Source of the DNA: an uncultured Clostridia bacterium
GTDB taxonomy: Bacteria > Bacillota > Clostridia > Lachnospirales > Anaerotignaceae
DNA length: 55,814 bases
Assembly: GCA_910587735.1 (NCBI GenBank)
Contig: CAJUNT010000017.1
Location: 1 to 55,814, forward strand
Direction: 5' to 3'
The notes beneath the pieces were generated by a model. It did no database searches, was not told the DNA's origin, and worked only from the letters and a program-made list of their open reading frames with translations. Of the stretch, positions 45,843-53,582 are shown piece by piece; within the stretch, counting starts at the first letter, position 1, and each line of letters starts with the position of its first letter. The position numbers and the translations under genes were made by a program.

Positions 45843-47909
45843 TTATACTTCCTTTCCCTCTGCTATGATTTGCTGTAATTCCTCTTTAAAATCAATATAT
45901 TGTGATTTTGTGATATGTATTTTTGTGATACGTGATTCTAATGTTCCTAATAACATTTTGGCTCCTTCTACTCTGTCTTTTGCTGTAAAAGGTAATTCTT
46001 TTAAAAGTTCAATAATTTTAGCTTGATAATCTGTGTATAGAATTTTTGGTTTTGCATATTCAAATACAAGCATTTTAAAATCTGTTTCTCCTAATTTTTG
46101 TAATACATCAAAACATTGTAAACGATATTTTACAAATTCTCTAAATTTGCTACGAAATAAAGGAATTGTTTTGGTATCGTTATAATTTACCCATTTTTCC
46201 AATATTTCATATAAATAATTATGATTTTGACCCATATCACTTCTTCTTTTTGTTCTCCACATATTATTTTGTAGTTGTGTGAGTGATTTTATCCAGCGAA
46301 TATCCATCTCTTTCGCTATAAAACGACAAGCATTACTATCTTGTATATAAAAATATTCACAATAATTGTCATAATCAAAAATGACATTATTATAATAAAA
46401 AGCATCACTATGAGTATAAGCGAAATTACTATTTTGTATATAATAATATCCATCACCTTTATAAACAATATGACCTAATATTTTTCTGATTGTTAACATA
46501 GTGATAGGTGATTCATCATTCAAATATTCTGCACATATATCGTATGTTTTTTCTGGTTCTGTTAAAAATTCTGCTACAAGCATTGCAGCTAAATATGATT
46601 TTCCACAGGTTTTATATAGATGTTTTATCATAGCAATATAATTTTCATTTTCACTTGAAAGTATTGTATGTATCAGTCTGTAATTTATAAAATATAATAT
46701 TTGATTTAGTATGGTACCATGATTTTGGATATAGTCATTGTATTCCCAATCATAAGTAGAATACACTCTATTATGGTAATCATCTTTATAATAAAAATTT
46801 TTTTGAATGCTATAAGGAATAAAGTGTCTAATTGCTTCAACTTTATTAAAAATTTTATTCTCATTACCATATCTTTCTAATACAGATATTAATTTATCAG
46901 AATATTTATAGTCAATGGCTGGTAGTATATTTTGTAATTTTTTTAATACTTTATCTGTAACTTCTTTACCATCTATTTGTAATAATTCATCTAATAGCTT
47001 TTCTAGTTCATAGGCAAAAATATCTGACGCTTCTTTTGTATTGCAATTTTTTAAATAGATTAAATAGATTTGTGGTTTCTTTTTTGCTTTTTCAATCATA
47101 TAGTCAATGCTTTTTTTCTCATTTAACATAGATAATGCTGTTAATGCTGCTGTTTTATATTTCCCTTTTTCTGTTTCTGCTAAATGGATAAGCAAATCTA
47201 TATTTTGACTAGAATATCCTAACAATATCATTGCTTTTTCTCTTATAGACGGAGAACTATTCTCTAAAAGACTGATATAAAAATCATTTTCACTATCCTT
47301 TGCTAGTTTTTCCAAAATATTTAAACGTCTTATCATATCTTTGCTGCCCATAGCATCAAAATCATTTTTACAAAATAATACTACATTTTCTCCAATTTCT
47401 ATCAATATTCTTTCTATTAAATCTGCTAATTCACTATAACTATCATTTAGTCCTTTTACTAAAAGAGGTAATATCCTAAAATCTTTAAAAAGTTCTTTTT
47501 TGTTTCGATAAACATTTCGTATGATTTCATATCTTCCAGAACCTTTTGTTGTTAATGCTGTTATAATAGGTTCTAATTCACTATATTTTATATTTGTAAT
47601 GCTACCGCCTTCTAATACAGTAATTTGTTGCTGTTCTTCCTTTTTTACAGTATAATTCGCTTGTGTACATACTACTGCATTTACTAATGTGATAGCATCC
47701 ATAAGTGTTATTTCTTTTTCTTTATTATTTTCATCAAATAAACATTGTATCATTTGCTCTATTTTAGACAATACAGGAGAAGATAACGCAATGGCATGAA
47801 ATTGTTCCGTTGTCTTTTTTAATCTGAAATCTTCTGATAATAAATTTGTACCTGCAATAGCAAGCATATGTAATCTGTCCTGCAATTCATTTAATATTGC
47901 AATGCCCAT
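45843..47909 (-). CDS. HEAT-repeat-like protein of the SWIM-MoxR cassette
   Basis: 688 residues, all-helical in appearance. From about 150 to 330 there are tandem helix pairs typical of HEAT/ARM repeats, for example LLENSSPSIREKAMILLGYSSQ and LIHLAETEKGKYKTAALTALSML. The C-terminal half has unusual Tyr/Asn-rich stretches (YNDYIQNH; DAFYYNNVIFDYDNY). It occupies the place where other clusters of this kind carry a DUF5691-type protein, but I cannot confirm that it is that family. Its probable role is a scaffold for the SWIM protein and ATPase. GGGAGGGAAAAAC precedes the ATG; it ends 3 nt before moxR. Confidence 0.6.
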   Translation of the reverse strand: MGIAILNELQDRLHMLAIAGTNLLSEDFRLKKTTEQFHAIALSSPVLSKIEQMIQCLFDENNKEKEITLMDAITLVNAVVCTQANYTVKKEEQQQITVLEGGSITNIKYSELEPIITALTTKGSGRYEIIRNVYRNKKELFKDFRILPLLVKGLNDSYSELADLIERILIEIGENVVLFCKNDFDAMGSKDMIRRLNILEKLAKDSENDFYISLLENSSPSIREKAMILLGYSSQNIDLLIHLAETEKGKYKTAALTALSMLNEKKSIDYMIEKAKKKPQIYLIYLKNCNTKEASDIFAYELEKLLDELLQIDGKEVTDKVLKKLQNILPAIDYKYSDKLISVLERYGNENKIFNKVEAIRHFIPYSIQKNFYYKDDYHNRVYSTYDWEYNDYIQNHGTILNQILYFINYRLIHTILSSENENYIAMIKHLYKTCGKSYLAAMLVAEFLTEPEKTYDICAEYLNDESPITMLTIRKILGHIVYKGDGYYYIQNSNFAYTHSDAFYYNNVIFDYDNYCEYFYIQDSNACRFIAKEMDIRWIKSLTQLQNNMWRTKRRSDMGQNHNYLYEILEKWVNYNDTKTIPLFRSKFREFVKYRLQCFDVLQKLGETDFKMLVFEYAKPKILYTDYQAKIIELLKELPFTAKDRVEGAKMLLGTLESRITKIHITKSQYIDFKEELQQIIAEGKEV

Positions 47910-47924
47910 GTTTTTCCCTCCCTA

Positions 47925-49352
47925 TTAATATAATAATTTTAATATCGTTTTATCTGTTATAATGGTATGAGGTATAGCAAAAATTCTGTTGTTTTCATTA
48001 TCATACATAAATTCACAAACAAGAGATTGTTGTTTTAAGTAAGAATTGTCTGGTAAATAATGCAATGTGTTTAAAATATCTCTATTCTGTTGCTTATTTC
48101 TTAATTCTATGACATCACCAGCAACATCCTCTAATATATATTGCTCTCCTACTTTACTAATATTTTCAAAAGCAATTAAATACACAACAGATTTTTCAGA
48201 AAGTACATTTTTTAATTGATTTTTGACCTCTTTTACAACAGCTGCTATTGTAGTTTTTGATTTTTGTTTGATTGTTTTGTAGTCTTGTTCTGTTATGGCA
48301 CGATATAACGCATTTTCCCATTTAATTCTTTTGTTGATTTCTCCAGGATAATAATATAGTTTTTCAATTTGAGCACATTCTTTTTCTGTATCATCTTGTT
48401 TAATATGTTTGATTGCTTTTATAGGACGAATATTTTCTTTTTTGGAAATTTCACCACTTTCTAAATCAATCCAATAACCTATATCTATATATTCTTTTTT
48501 TATTTCATTATAGTTTACATCAAAACTAAGCTGTATGAGTTCTGCATTTTGTTTGTATAATCCTATTTCTTCTAACTGACTAAGCTGCCAAATATATCCT
48601 ATCCTATCATATAATGTAGAATCTTCCATATTAACTTGTTCTGTTTCTATTTTTGTTTTTAAAAATACTCGTGCTTTTTTAATTGTATTGTGTAATTCCA
48701 CAAGTACTTGCAGTATTTTTTGATAATATTGCTTCTCCTGTTCTGCATTTTTTTGCAGTTCTTCCATAGTAAATAATATTTGCTGCATAAGTGCTTGCGG
48801 AGCTGGTAAATAATAATCCCCCATTTGTTTCGCTAAATCTGCATATGTTTTTAAACCTTTCCCTGAAAGAGAAGCAATACCTGTTTGTAAAACCTCTTTT
48901 AAAAATCTTTCTGCTAATCCTAAACCTTCTAATTGCTTTTTCATTTTTTTGGTGAGTGCAGACTTATTTACATTCTTCATTTTTTTAGGTTTTTCCGCAT
49001 TTTCTTTTTTCTTATCTATTTTTTCTCTTTTTGAAATAATATCTTCTGGTATTTCACATGATGTAAATGTTTTTTGTGCCATATAATCAAATAGTAATGC
49101 TAATGCGTGCTTGCAGGGAAATTGCCTGCTTGGACAACTGCATCGAAAAACTGGCGCAGAAGGGTCTATAAAATCAGCCGATGTAATATATGGCTTTTTG
49201 CCACTGCCTTTACATTCTCCATAAAGCAATGTTTCATCTTCTGATTTGCTTAATACTACAAATCCATTTTTTTGTGATATTCTTTTAGCATTTGCTATGG
49301 CGGAAGCATTGGGTGCAATTCTTTCAATCAATTCTGTTGTAATAGATAACAT
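47925..49352 (-). CDS. SWIM zinc-finger protein
   Basis: 475 residues. The SWIM motif CxCx(n)CxH is C71-S-C73...C80-K-H82 (RCSCPSRQFPCKH), which should bind zinc and contact DNA or protein. It is followed by a Lys-rich linker (KKKENAEKPKKMKNVNK), a helical region and a beta-rich C-terminal part. SWIM proteins are the usual first gene of MoxR-DUF5682-VWA clusters. It is first in this operon, with AAAGGAGGATTTTGCT before the ATG. The upstream 197 bp contain a palindrome (see separate entry). Confidence 0.85.
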   Translation of the reverse strand: MLSITTELIERIAPNASAIANAKRISQKNGFVVLSKSEDETLLYGECKGSGKKPYITSADFIDPSAPVFRCSCPSRQFPCKHALALLFDYMAQKTFTSCEIPEDIISKREKIDKKKENAEKPKKMKNVNKSALTKKMKKQLEGLGLAERFLKEVLQTGIASLSGKGLKTYADLAKQMGDYYLPAPQALMQQILFTMEELQKNAEQEKQYYQKILQVLVELHNTIKKARVFLKTKIETEQVNMEDSTLYDRIGYIWQLSQLEEIGLYKQNAELIQLSFDVNYNEIKKEYIDIGYWIDLESGEISKKENIRPIKAIKHIKQDDTEKECAQIEKLYYYPGEINKRIKWENALYRAITEQDYKTIKQKSKTTIAAVVKEVKNQLKNVLSEKSVVYLIAFENISKVGEQYILEDVAGDVIELRNKQQNRDILNTLHYLPDNSYLKQQSLVCEFMYDNENNRIFAIPHTIITDKTILKLLY

Positions 49353-49497
49353 AGCAAAATCCTCCTTTTGTTATTTCATATAATTACAATATACCACGTT
49401 TATTTATAAAAATCATAAATTTTATATTTTCTTTACAATTTGTTCGTATAAAACTATTTATTTACTATAATTATATTATGTCAATTATTTTGATGCA

Positions 49498-49542
49498 TAA
49501 CATTAGTAATTACTAAATGAAGTAAACTATACCAATGTTATT
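49498..49542. promoter_or_regulatory. nested palindromes upstream of the SWIM operon
   Basis: TTAGTAATTACTAA (49503-49516) is a perfect 14-bp palindrome. It lies inside a larger inverted repeat with arms TAACATT-A-GTA and TAC-C-AATGTTA. It sits between the recombinase stop and the cassette's leader, without a U-run, which looks more like an operator than a terminator. A weak TTGACA lies nearby at about 49470-49475 (minus strand). Confidence 0.4.
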
Positions 49543-49549
49543 ATATAAA

Positions 49550-50929
49550 TTATATTTTCCAATAAAATTCTGCCTTTTCGGCAAATACATTTATTTTTTC
49601 TATCATTTGCTTTGCTATATACTTTTGATTTTCTAAACTAATAGAATGAAAATCATTTACTTTTTCACAAAATATATTGTTTTGTTTTTTTAATATATCA
49701 TTTTTTTGTTGCTGTAATTTTTCAATTTCTATGTTAATGTATTTTATAGAAATTTCATTGCTTTCTGATATCGCTTTTATCAATCGGTTGATTTTTTCAT
49801 CAATTATATTGATTTCATAATCTTTTTGGGTAATAGTATTATTTTGTATCATATTGTATAATTCTTGTTGAAATGCTTGTTCTAATTTGTCTAATGAAAT
49901 ATATTCACTACTATGTTTGATGTAATGATTGGTTCTTCCTGTGCAAACGAAGTACCTTTTCCCTTTTGATGATATTACTTTTAAACTGTATCCACATATA
50001 CCACATTTTAAAAGTCCTGACAAAAAAGTATATTTTCCTTTTCCTGAATTTTTTAATTGCTTATTATTTTCTAATTTATATTGGCATTCTAAAAATAATT
50101 CTGATGGAACAAACCCCTCATGACAAGCTAATAAAAAATATTTTGTTTCATTAGAGTGTTTTTTTATAATCATGCCACCATTTTTTCCATTGAATTGCTC
50201 TATATCATTTTGCATAATATAATTTTTATATTGATAATAATGATAAATGTCTTGATTGCATTGCACATAAACAGGATTATGCAATATACGTGAAATGGTT
50301 ACACTATCCCATATTTTATTTTTATATATCTCTGTCATTTCTTTTGCAATACTGCCTAAACTAGATTCTTTTTTTTGATAATTTTCAAATATCTGTAATA
50401 CTATATTACTATATTCATTGCGGGAAAGATAAGAAACTTTTTTACTATTATGTATCTTTTTCTGTATGGAAAATCCAAAAGGTGCTGGTCCTCCTGTCCA
50501 TGCACCGCTTTTTGCTCTCATATAATAATTGTCTGTAATGCGTTCTGATATAGTTTCCCTTTCTAACTGCGCAAAAACCATGATAATATGTAACATAGCC
50601 CTTCCCATAGGAGAAGCAGTGTCAAATTTTTCATTGATAGAAACAAAATCAACATGATATTGACAAAGTATTTCCCATATTTTACTGAAATCTGTGATAG
50701 AACGACTAAATCTATCCAAACGATATACCACTATTTTACTAATTTTATATCGCTCTACATCTTGCAACATTTTTAAAAAAGCTGGACGTTTTATATTTTT
50801 TCCTGAAAAGCCTTTATCCTGATATATTTCATACTCCCCTTCTATTTCTGTTAGGCATTTCTCAATTTGTCCTTCTATTGATATGCTGTCTTTTTTTTCC
50901 ACTGACTGACGAACATATATCGCTGTCAT
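49550..50929 (-). CDS. large serine recombinase (integrase)
   Basis: 459 residues, complete. The N-terminal resolvase domain has the catalytic Ser9 in AIYVRQSVEKKD and the arginines of VVYRLDRFSRSITDF and AQLERETISERI. A Recombinase domain follows (about 155-265; GPAPFGFSI; SVTISRILHNPVYV). Then come a zinc ribbon (LLKCGICGYSLKV...YFVCTGR) and a C-terminal coiled coil (EKINRLIKAISE, EIEKLQQQKNDILKKQ). These enzymes join attP and attB by double-strand breaks at a 2-bp core, without homology. AAAGGGGGACAGATACA precedes the ATG. The start is 168 bp from the right junction of the interrupted deacetylase, so it is the probable cause of that insertion. Confidence 0.93.
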   Translation of the reverse strand: MTAIYVRQSVEKKDSISIEGQIEKCLTEIEGEYEIYQDKGFSGKNIKRPAFLKMLQDVERYKISKIVVYRLDRFSRSITDFSKIWEILCQYHVDFVSINEKFDTASPMGRAMLHIIMVFAQLERETISERITDNYYMRAKSGAWTGGPAPFGFSIQKKIHNSKKVSYLSRNEYSNIVLQIFENYQKKESSLGSIAKEMTEIYKNKIWDSVTISRILHNPVYVQCNQDIYHYYQYKNYIMQNDIEQFNGKNGGMIIKKHSNETKYFLLACHEGFVPSELFLECQYKLENNKQLKNSGKGKYTFLSGLLKCGICGYSLKVISSKGKRYFVCTGRTNHYIKHSSEYISLDKLEQAFQQELYNMIQNNTITQKDYEINIIDEKINRLIKAISESNEISIKYINIEIEKLQQQKNDILKKQNNIFCEKVNDFHSISLENQKYIAKQMIEKINVFAEKAEFYWKI

Positions 50930-51069
50930 TTGTATCTGTCCCCCTTTCTAATTGTTGGTAAACAGATAATAATGATACTGTATGATTATGATTTGCATGA
51001 ATATGTATTATTTTTTCCAATGGATTACTTCCTTTTCGATTTGCTATAATATTATTTATGCTATAAATC

Positions 51070-51100
51070 ATTATAATATGTAGGTTTTACATACTTTCAA
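51070..51100 (-). promoter_or_regulatory. recombinase promoter overlapping the attachment core
   Basis: On the minus strand TTGAAA (51100-51095), 19-nt spacer, TATAAT (51075-51070). The -35 shares bases with the CTTGA core. Confidence 0.45.
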
Positions 51101-51101
51101 G
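51097..51101. other. right attachment core (TCAAG)
   Basis: Five bases identical to 34720-34724. To the right is deacetylase coding sequence (minus strand); to the left is element sequence with GTTTTAC (51084-51090) and TATGCTATAAA (51057-51067). Confidence 0.6.
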
Positions 51102-51446
51102 TGTTTCCACGTCCCATTGGACAGTATAATATCCTAATTCTTGTGCTGCTTCTATCGTTTTGTTGTCATATTCTCCAAAAGGTGGACGGAATAACTCCAT
51201 ATTTACACCTGTTAAATCTTTTACTTTTTGATGTGCTGCTTGTAGTTCCTGTTTAATTTGTTCTTTTGAAAGCTGACTCATATGAGGGTGCGTTGCAGAA
51301 TGATTTCCTAAATCATGACCTGCCTCCGCAATTTTCTTGACTTCTTCAGGATAATCGTCTACCCAATAGCCACACATAAAAAATGTTGTTTTTACGTCAT
51401 TTTCGTCTAATATTCTTAAAAGTTCATCTGTATCGTCTGCACCCCA
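51097..51446 (-). pseudogene. polysaccharide deacetylase, middle/N-terminal fragment
   Basis: Family sequence begins at WGADDTDELLRILDENDVKTTFF and includes motif 2 GNHSATHPHM (both metal His), motif 3 FRPPFGEYD, and VQWDVETL of motif 4, where it meets the core. The element then gives ESM and a stop. The front of the gene, with the signal sequence and the TFDD motif that supplies the base, is missing: upstream of W the frame (MYYLIFCTYQYAH) is unrelated and overlaps another ORF. So this gene has a second break, at about 51446, besides the one at the core. The rest of the gene is at 34485-34724. Confidence 0.85.
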
Positions 51447-51472
51447 GTGTGCATATTGATAAGTACAGAAAA

Positions 51473-51775
51473 TCAAATAATACATTCTATAAATATTTTT
51501 TCACATAGTAGAATATCTTTTTTATTATAATAATCAATATTCGCTTTATTGAACATCATATCAGTGTAAAAATTACCTGCTTCAAAATCAATCCAGTAAT
51601 AACCATTTGATTCATATAACACAATATTGCCAATACCATTTTTAGTATGAACATTGATATGATATTGATGTCCAAATTCACTCATCTTTGCATTATCAAC
51701 TAATATACCAATTTTTTCCCATTCACTTTTTCTTTTTAAATACCATTTTTCAAACTGTTTGAAATTTTTGTCCAT
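51473..51775 (-). CDS. small hypothetical protein, immunity-protein-like
   Basis: 100 residues, soluble. Sequence such as FEKWYLKRKSEWEKIGILVD and GNIVLYESNGYYWIDFEAGNFYTDMMFNKA resembles small immunity or SMI-like accessory proteins in general style, but I do not recognise a family. There is only a weak ribosome site (GGATGTG). Its end lies at the 5' break of the deacetylase fragment, so it may have arrived with the event that removed that gene's front. It is divergent from the FMN-like riboswitch. Confidence 0.5.
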   Translation of the reverse strand: MDKNFKQFEKWYLKRKSEWEKIGILVDNAKMSEFGHQYHINVHTKNGIGNIVLYESNGYYWIDFEAGNFYTDMMFNKANIDYYNKKDILLCEKIFIECII

Positions 51776-51794
51776 ATTTTTTTCACATCCATAT

Positions 51795-51823
51795 TTATGT
51801 TATAGTTTACTATCATAACATAA
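51795..51823. promoter_or_regulatory. palindromic operator-like site in a divergent promoter region
   Basis: Perfect 9-bp arms TTATGTTAT (51795-51803) and ATAACATAA (51815-51823) with 11 nt between. It lies ahead of the small hypothetical gene and 11 bp from the -35 of the plus-strand promoter. Confidence 0.45.
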
Positions 51824-51833
51824 AATATGTAAA

Positions 51834-51862
51834 TTGACAAAAATTTAATATGATATTATAAT
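51834..51862 (+). promoter_or_regulatory. consensus sigma-A promoter of the FMN-like riboswitch/MATE transcript
   Basis: TTGACA (51834-51839), exactly 17 nt, TATAAT (51857-51862). Transcription should start just before the aptamer. Confidence 0.9.
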
Positions 51863-51876
51863 TGTGATATGATATA

Positions 51877-51982
51877 TTTTCTTCAAAAATGGGAATCCTA
51901 CCGGCGGTTATAGCCCGCAAGCATTTTATGCAGAATTCGATTAATCCGAAGCCGACAGTAAAGTCTGGATGGGAGAAGAAAA
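51877..51982 (+). ncRNA. FMN-riboswitch-like RNA with degenerate J1/2, P2 and L5
   Basis: P1 is TTTTCTTC / GAAGAAAA. The conserved FMN-aptamer core is present: CCTACCGGCGGTTATAGCCCGC, and later AAGCCGACAGTAAAGTCTGGATGGGAGAAG. Against the canonical aptamer, the J1/2-P2 part (normally GGGGCAGGG-TGAAATT-CCC) is AAAAATGGGAATCC, and the fifth stem-loop (normally TTGG-TGAAATT-CCAA) is TTCG-ATTAATC-CGAA. Both loops that normally share the GAAA-type sequence are therefore changed. It precedes a terminator and a MATE exporter gene. It could be a variant with changed ligand or a decaying FMN switch. Confidence 0.8.
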
Positions 51983-52108
51983 AATTGTATGATGTTTTAT
52001 GTATTATTTTCTTCTCTTAAAGTAAAATATGTTATAACAGTTGATACTTTCATAATAAATATACTCTACAGACTTTTTAAATTAGAAAAGATATTATAAT
52101 ACCTATTA

Positions 52109-52142
52109 AAACATCGTGCAATTTGAAAGCGATGTTTTTTTA
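52109..52142 (+). terminator. terminator between riboswitch and MATE gene
   Basis: AAACATCG and CGATGTTT form an 8-bp stem followed by a U-run, 22 nt before the MATE start. Likely the riboswitch expression platform. AGACTTT at about 52070-52076 can also pair with AAAGTCT inside the aptamer, a possible switching strand. Confidence 0.75.
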
Positions 52143-52163
52143 TGTGAAAAAAGGAGTGTTTTT

Positions 52164-53540
52164 ATGGAGTCAAAAACAAATATTTTAGCAACAGAAAGTA
52201 TACCAAAATTATTATTAAAGTTTTCTGTCCCTACTATGCTTACACTTATGGTGAATTATTTATATAATATCGTTGACCAGATATTTGTAGGGCAAGGTGT
52301 GGGAATTATGGGCATTGCAGCTACAAATGTTTCCTTTCCATTTTCTATTATATGTACTGCATTAGCACTTTTAATAGGTGATGGTTGTGCTGCTCGTATT
52401 AGTTTATGTTTAGGCAGAAAAGAACAACAACAAGCAAATAAATGCTTTGGAAATGCATTTTTCATTTTAATATTATGTGGTGTATTTATTGTTTTATTTG
52501 GTAACTTATTTCTAAAAACATTATTGCTACTTTTCGGTGCAACAGAAACTATACTCCCTTCTGCAATACAATATGCAAGAATTATATTATTTGGATTACC
52601 TTTTATGATATTTAATGTGGCTTTTACTGCTATTATTCGCTCTGACGGAAATCCACAATATACCATGAAAGCAATGATGATTGGTGCAGTTATTAATATT
52701 ATATTAGACCCTATATTTATATTTTATTTTGATATGGGCGTGCAAGGTGCTGCGATTGCTACAATATTAGGTCAAATTGTATCAGGTATCATTTGCATTT
52801 GTTATATTACTCGTTTTCAAAATATTACATTTCAAAAAAATAATATGATATTAGATTTTCATACTACTACAAGTATATTATCTCTTGGTATCCCTAGTTT
52901 TATTACTCAAATTGCAACTGCTTGTACTCAAATCGTTATGAATAATATGATGCGGTATTATGGAGCAAATACAATATACGGAAGTGATATAGCACTTTCT
53001 TGTTACGGCACTATGATGAAAGTATATCAAATTGCTCATGCTATGTTTGTAGGTGTTTCTTCTGGTACACAGCCTATTAACGGATTTAATTACGGAGCAA
53101 AGCAATATAAAAGAGTAAAACAAACCTATTATACAGCTATTACAATAGCATTGATAATATCATTTGTTTGGTGGTTAATATATCAAACTTTTCCAGCACA
53201 AATTGCAAGTCTTTTTGTAAGTACAGAACAGACAGACTATATTGCATTTGCAGTTTATTGCTATCGTTTTTATATGCTTGCCTTTTTTGTTTATGGTTTT
53301 CCTATGGTAACAGCCTCCTTTTTCCAAGCAATCGGAAAACCTATTAACGCACTTGCTATTTCTGTTTCTCGTCAAATACTATTTTTAATACCTCTTGCGA
53401 TAATACTTTCTCCACAATATGGTATAAAAGGTTCTTTGATTTCTGCACCTATTGCAGATATTTCAACATTTCTGCTTGCAGTTGTATTGATATTATATGA
53501 GTTAAATCAATGGAATAAAAAAGGATTATTTCAATCATAA
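52164..53540 (+). CDS. MATE-family efflux transporter under FMN-like riboswitch
   Basis: 458 residues, twelve predicted membrane segments. The MATE signatures are LLLKFSVPTMLTLMVNYLYNIVDQIFVG in the first half and MFVGVSSGTQPINGFNYGAK in the second. The start is the ATG at 52164 behind AAAAAAGGAG; the longer frame from 52116 runs through the terminator. The FMN-like leader suggests that it moves a flavin or related ring compound; a MATE protein of E. coli (YeeO) exports flavins. The substrate assignment is inference. Confidence 0.9.
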   Translation: MESKTNILATESIPKLLLKFSVPTMLTLMVNYLYNIVDQIFVGQGVGIMGIAATNVSFPFSIICTALALLIGDGCAARISLCLGRKEQQQANKCFGNAFFILILCGVFIVLFGNLFLKTLLLLFGATETILPSAIQYARIILFGLPFMIFNVAFTAIIRSDGNPQYTMKAMMIGAVINIILDPIFIFYFDMGVQGAAIATILGQIVSGIICICYITRFQNITFQKNNMILDFHTTTSILSLGIPSFITQIATACTQIVMNNMMRYYGANTIYGSDIALSCYGTMMKVYQIAHAMFVGVSSGTQPINGFNYGAKQYKRVKQTYYTAITIALIISFVWWLIYQTFPAQIASLFVSTEQTDYIAFAVYCYRFYMLAFFVYGFPMVTASFFQAIGKPINALAISVSRQILFLIPLAIILSPQYGIKGSLISAPIADISTFLLAVVLILYELNQWNKKGLFQS

Positions 53541-53541
53541 C

Positions 53542-53570
53542 AAAATCCCCTTTTATGAGGGGATTTTTGT
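53542..53570. terminator. bidirectional terminator
   Basis: AAAATCCCC and GGGGATTTT with a short loop and U-runs, between the converging MATE and acidic HTH protein genes. Confidence 0.92.
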
Positions 53571-53582
53571 TTTTTAATCCAT

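Larger units (their letters stand above)
34720..51101. mobile_element. ~16.4-kb serine-recombinase element inside a deacetylase gene
   Basis: Both ends break the same polysaccharide deacetylase gene at an identical TCAAG (plus strand; 34720-34724 and 51097-51101), and joining the flanks restores the reading frame across motif 4 (VETLDWKEL). A complete large serine recombinase starts 168 bp inside the right end, the usual place beside an attachment site. All twelve other genes inside point leftwards: ECF S component, five ABC transporter genes, CbiK, and the SWIM-HEAT-MoxR-DUF5682-VWA cassette. No conjugation, replication or phage genes are present, so it would be mobilised in trans or be a fixed cargo island. 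An inverted GTTTTAC/GTAAAAC pair lies near the two ends. The integration event is inferred from the junctions. Confidence 0.75.
51776..52163. other. regulatory region between the small hypothetical gene and the MATE gene
   Basis: 388 bp without a gene. It holds, left to right, an operator-like palindrome, a consensus promoter, the FMN-like aptamer, an AT-rich linker (51983-52108) and the terminator. Confidence 0.7.

Noticed and set aside
34735..51067. 11-bp direct repeat TATGCTATAAA near both element ends as the crossover site
   Set aside because: Joining there does not restore the deacetylase frame, whereas CTTGA does; it may be a recombinase arm site or chance.
50862..51071. 69-residue open frame between the attachment core and the recombinase
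   Set aside because: Its ATG lies in the -10 TATAATG, it has no ribosome site, and it overlaps the recombinase start by 68 nt; likely a chance frame.
34720..51101. Skin-like element whose excision restores a working sporulation gene
   Set aside because: The deacetylase also lacks its 5' part (break at ~51446), so excision alone would not restore a functional gene in this genome.
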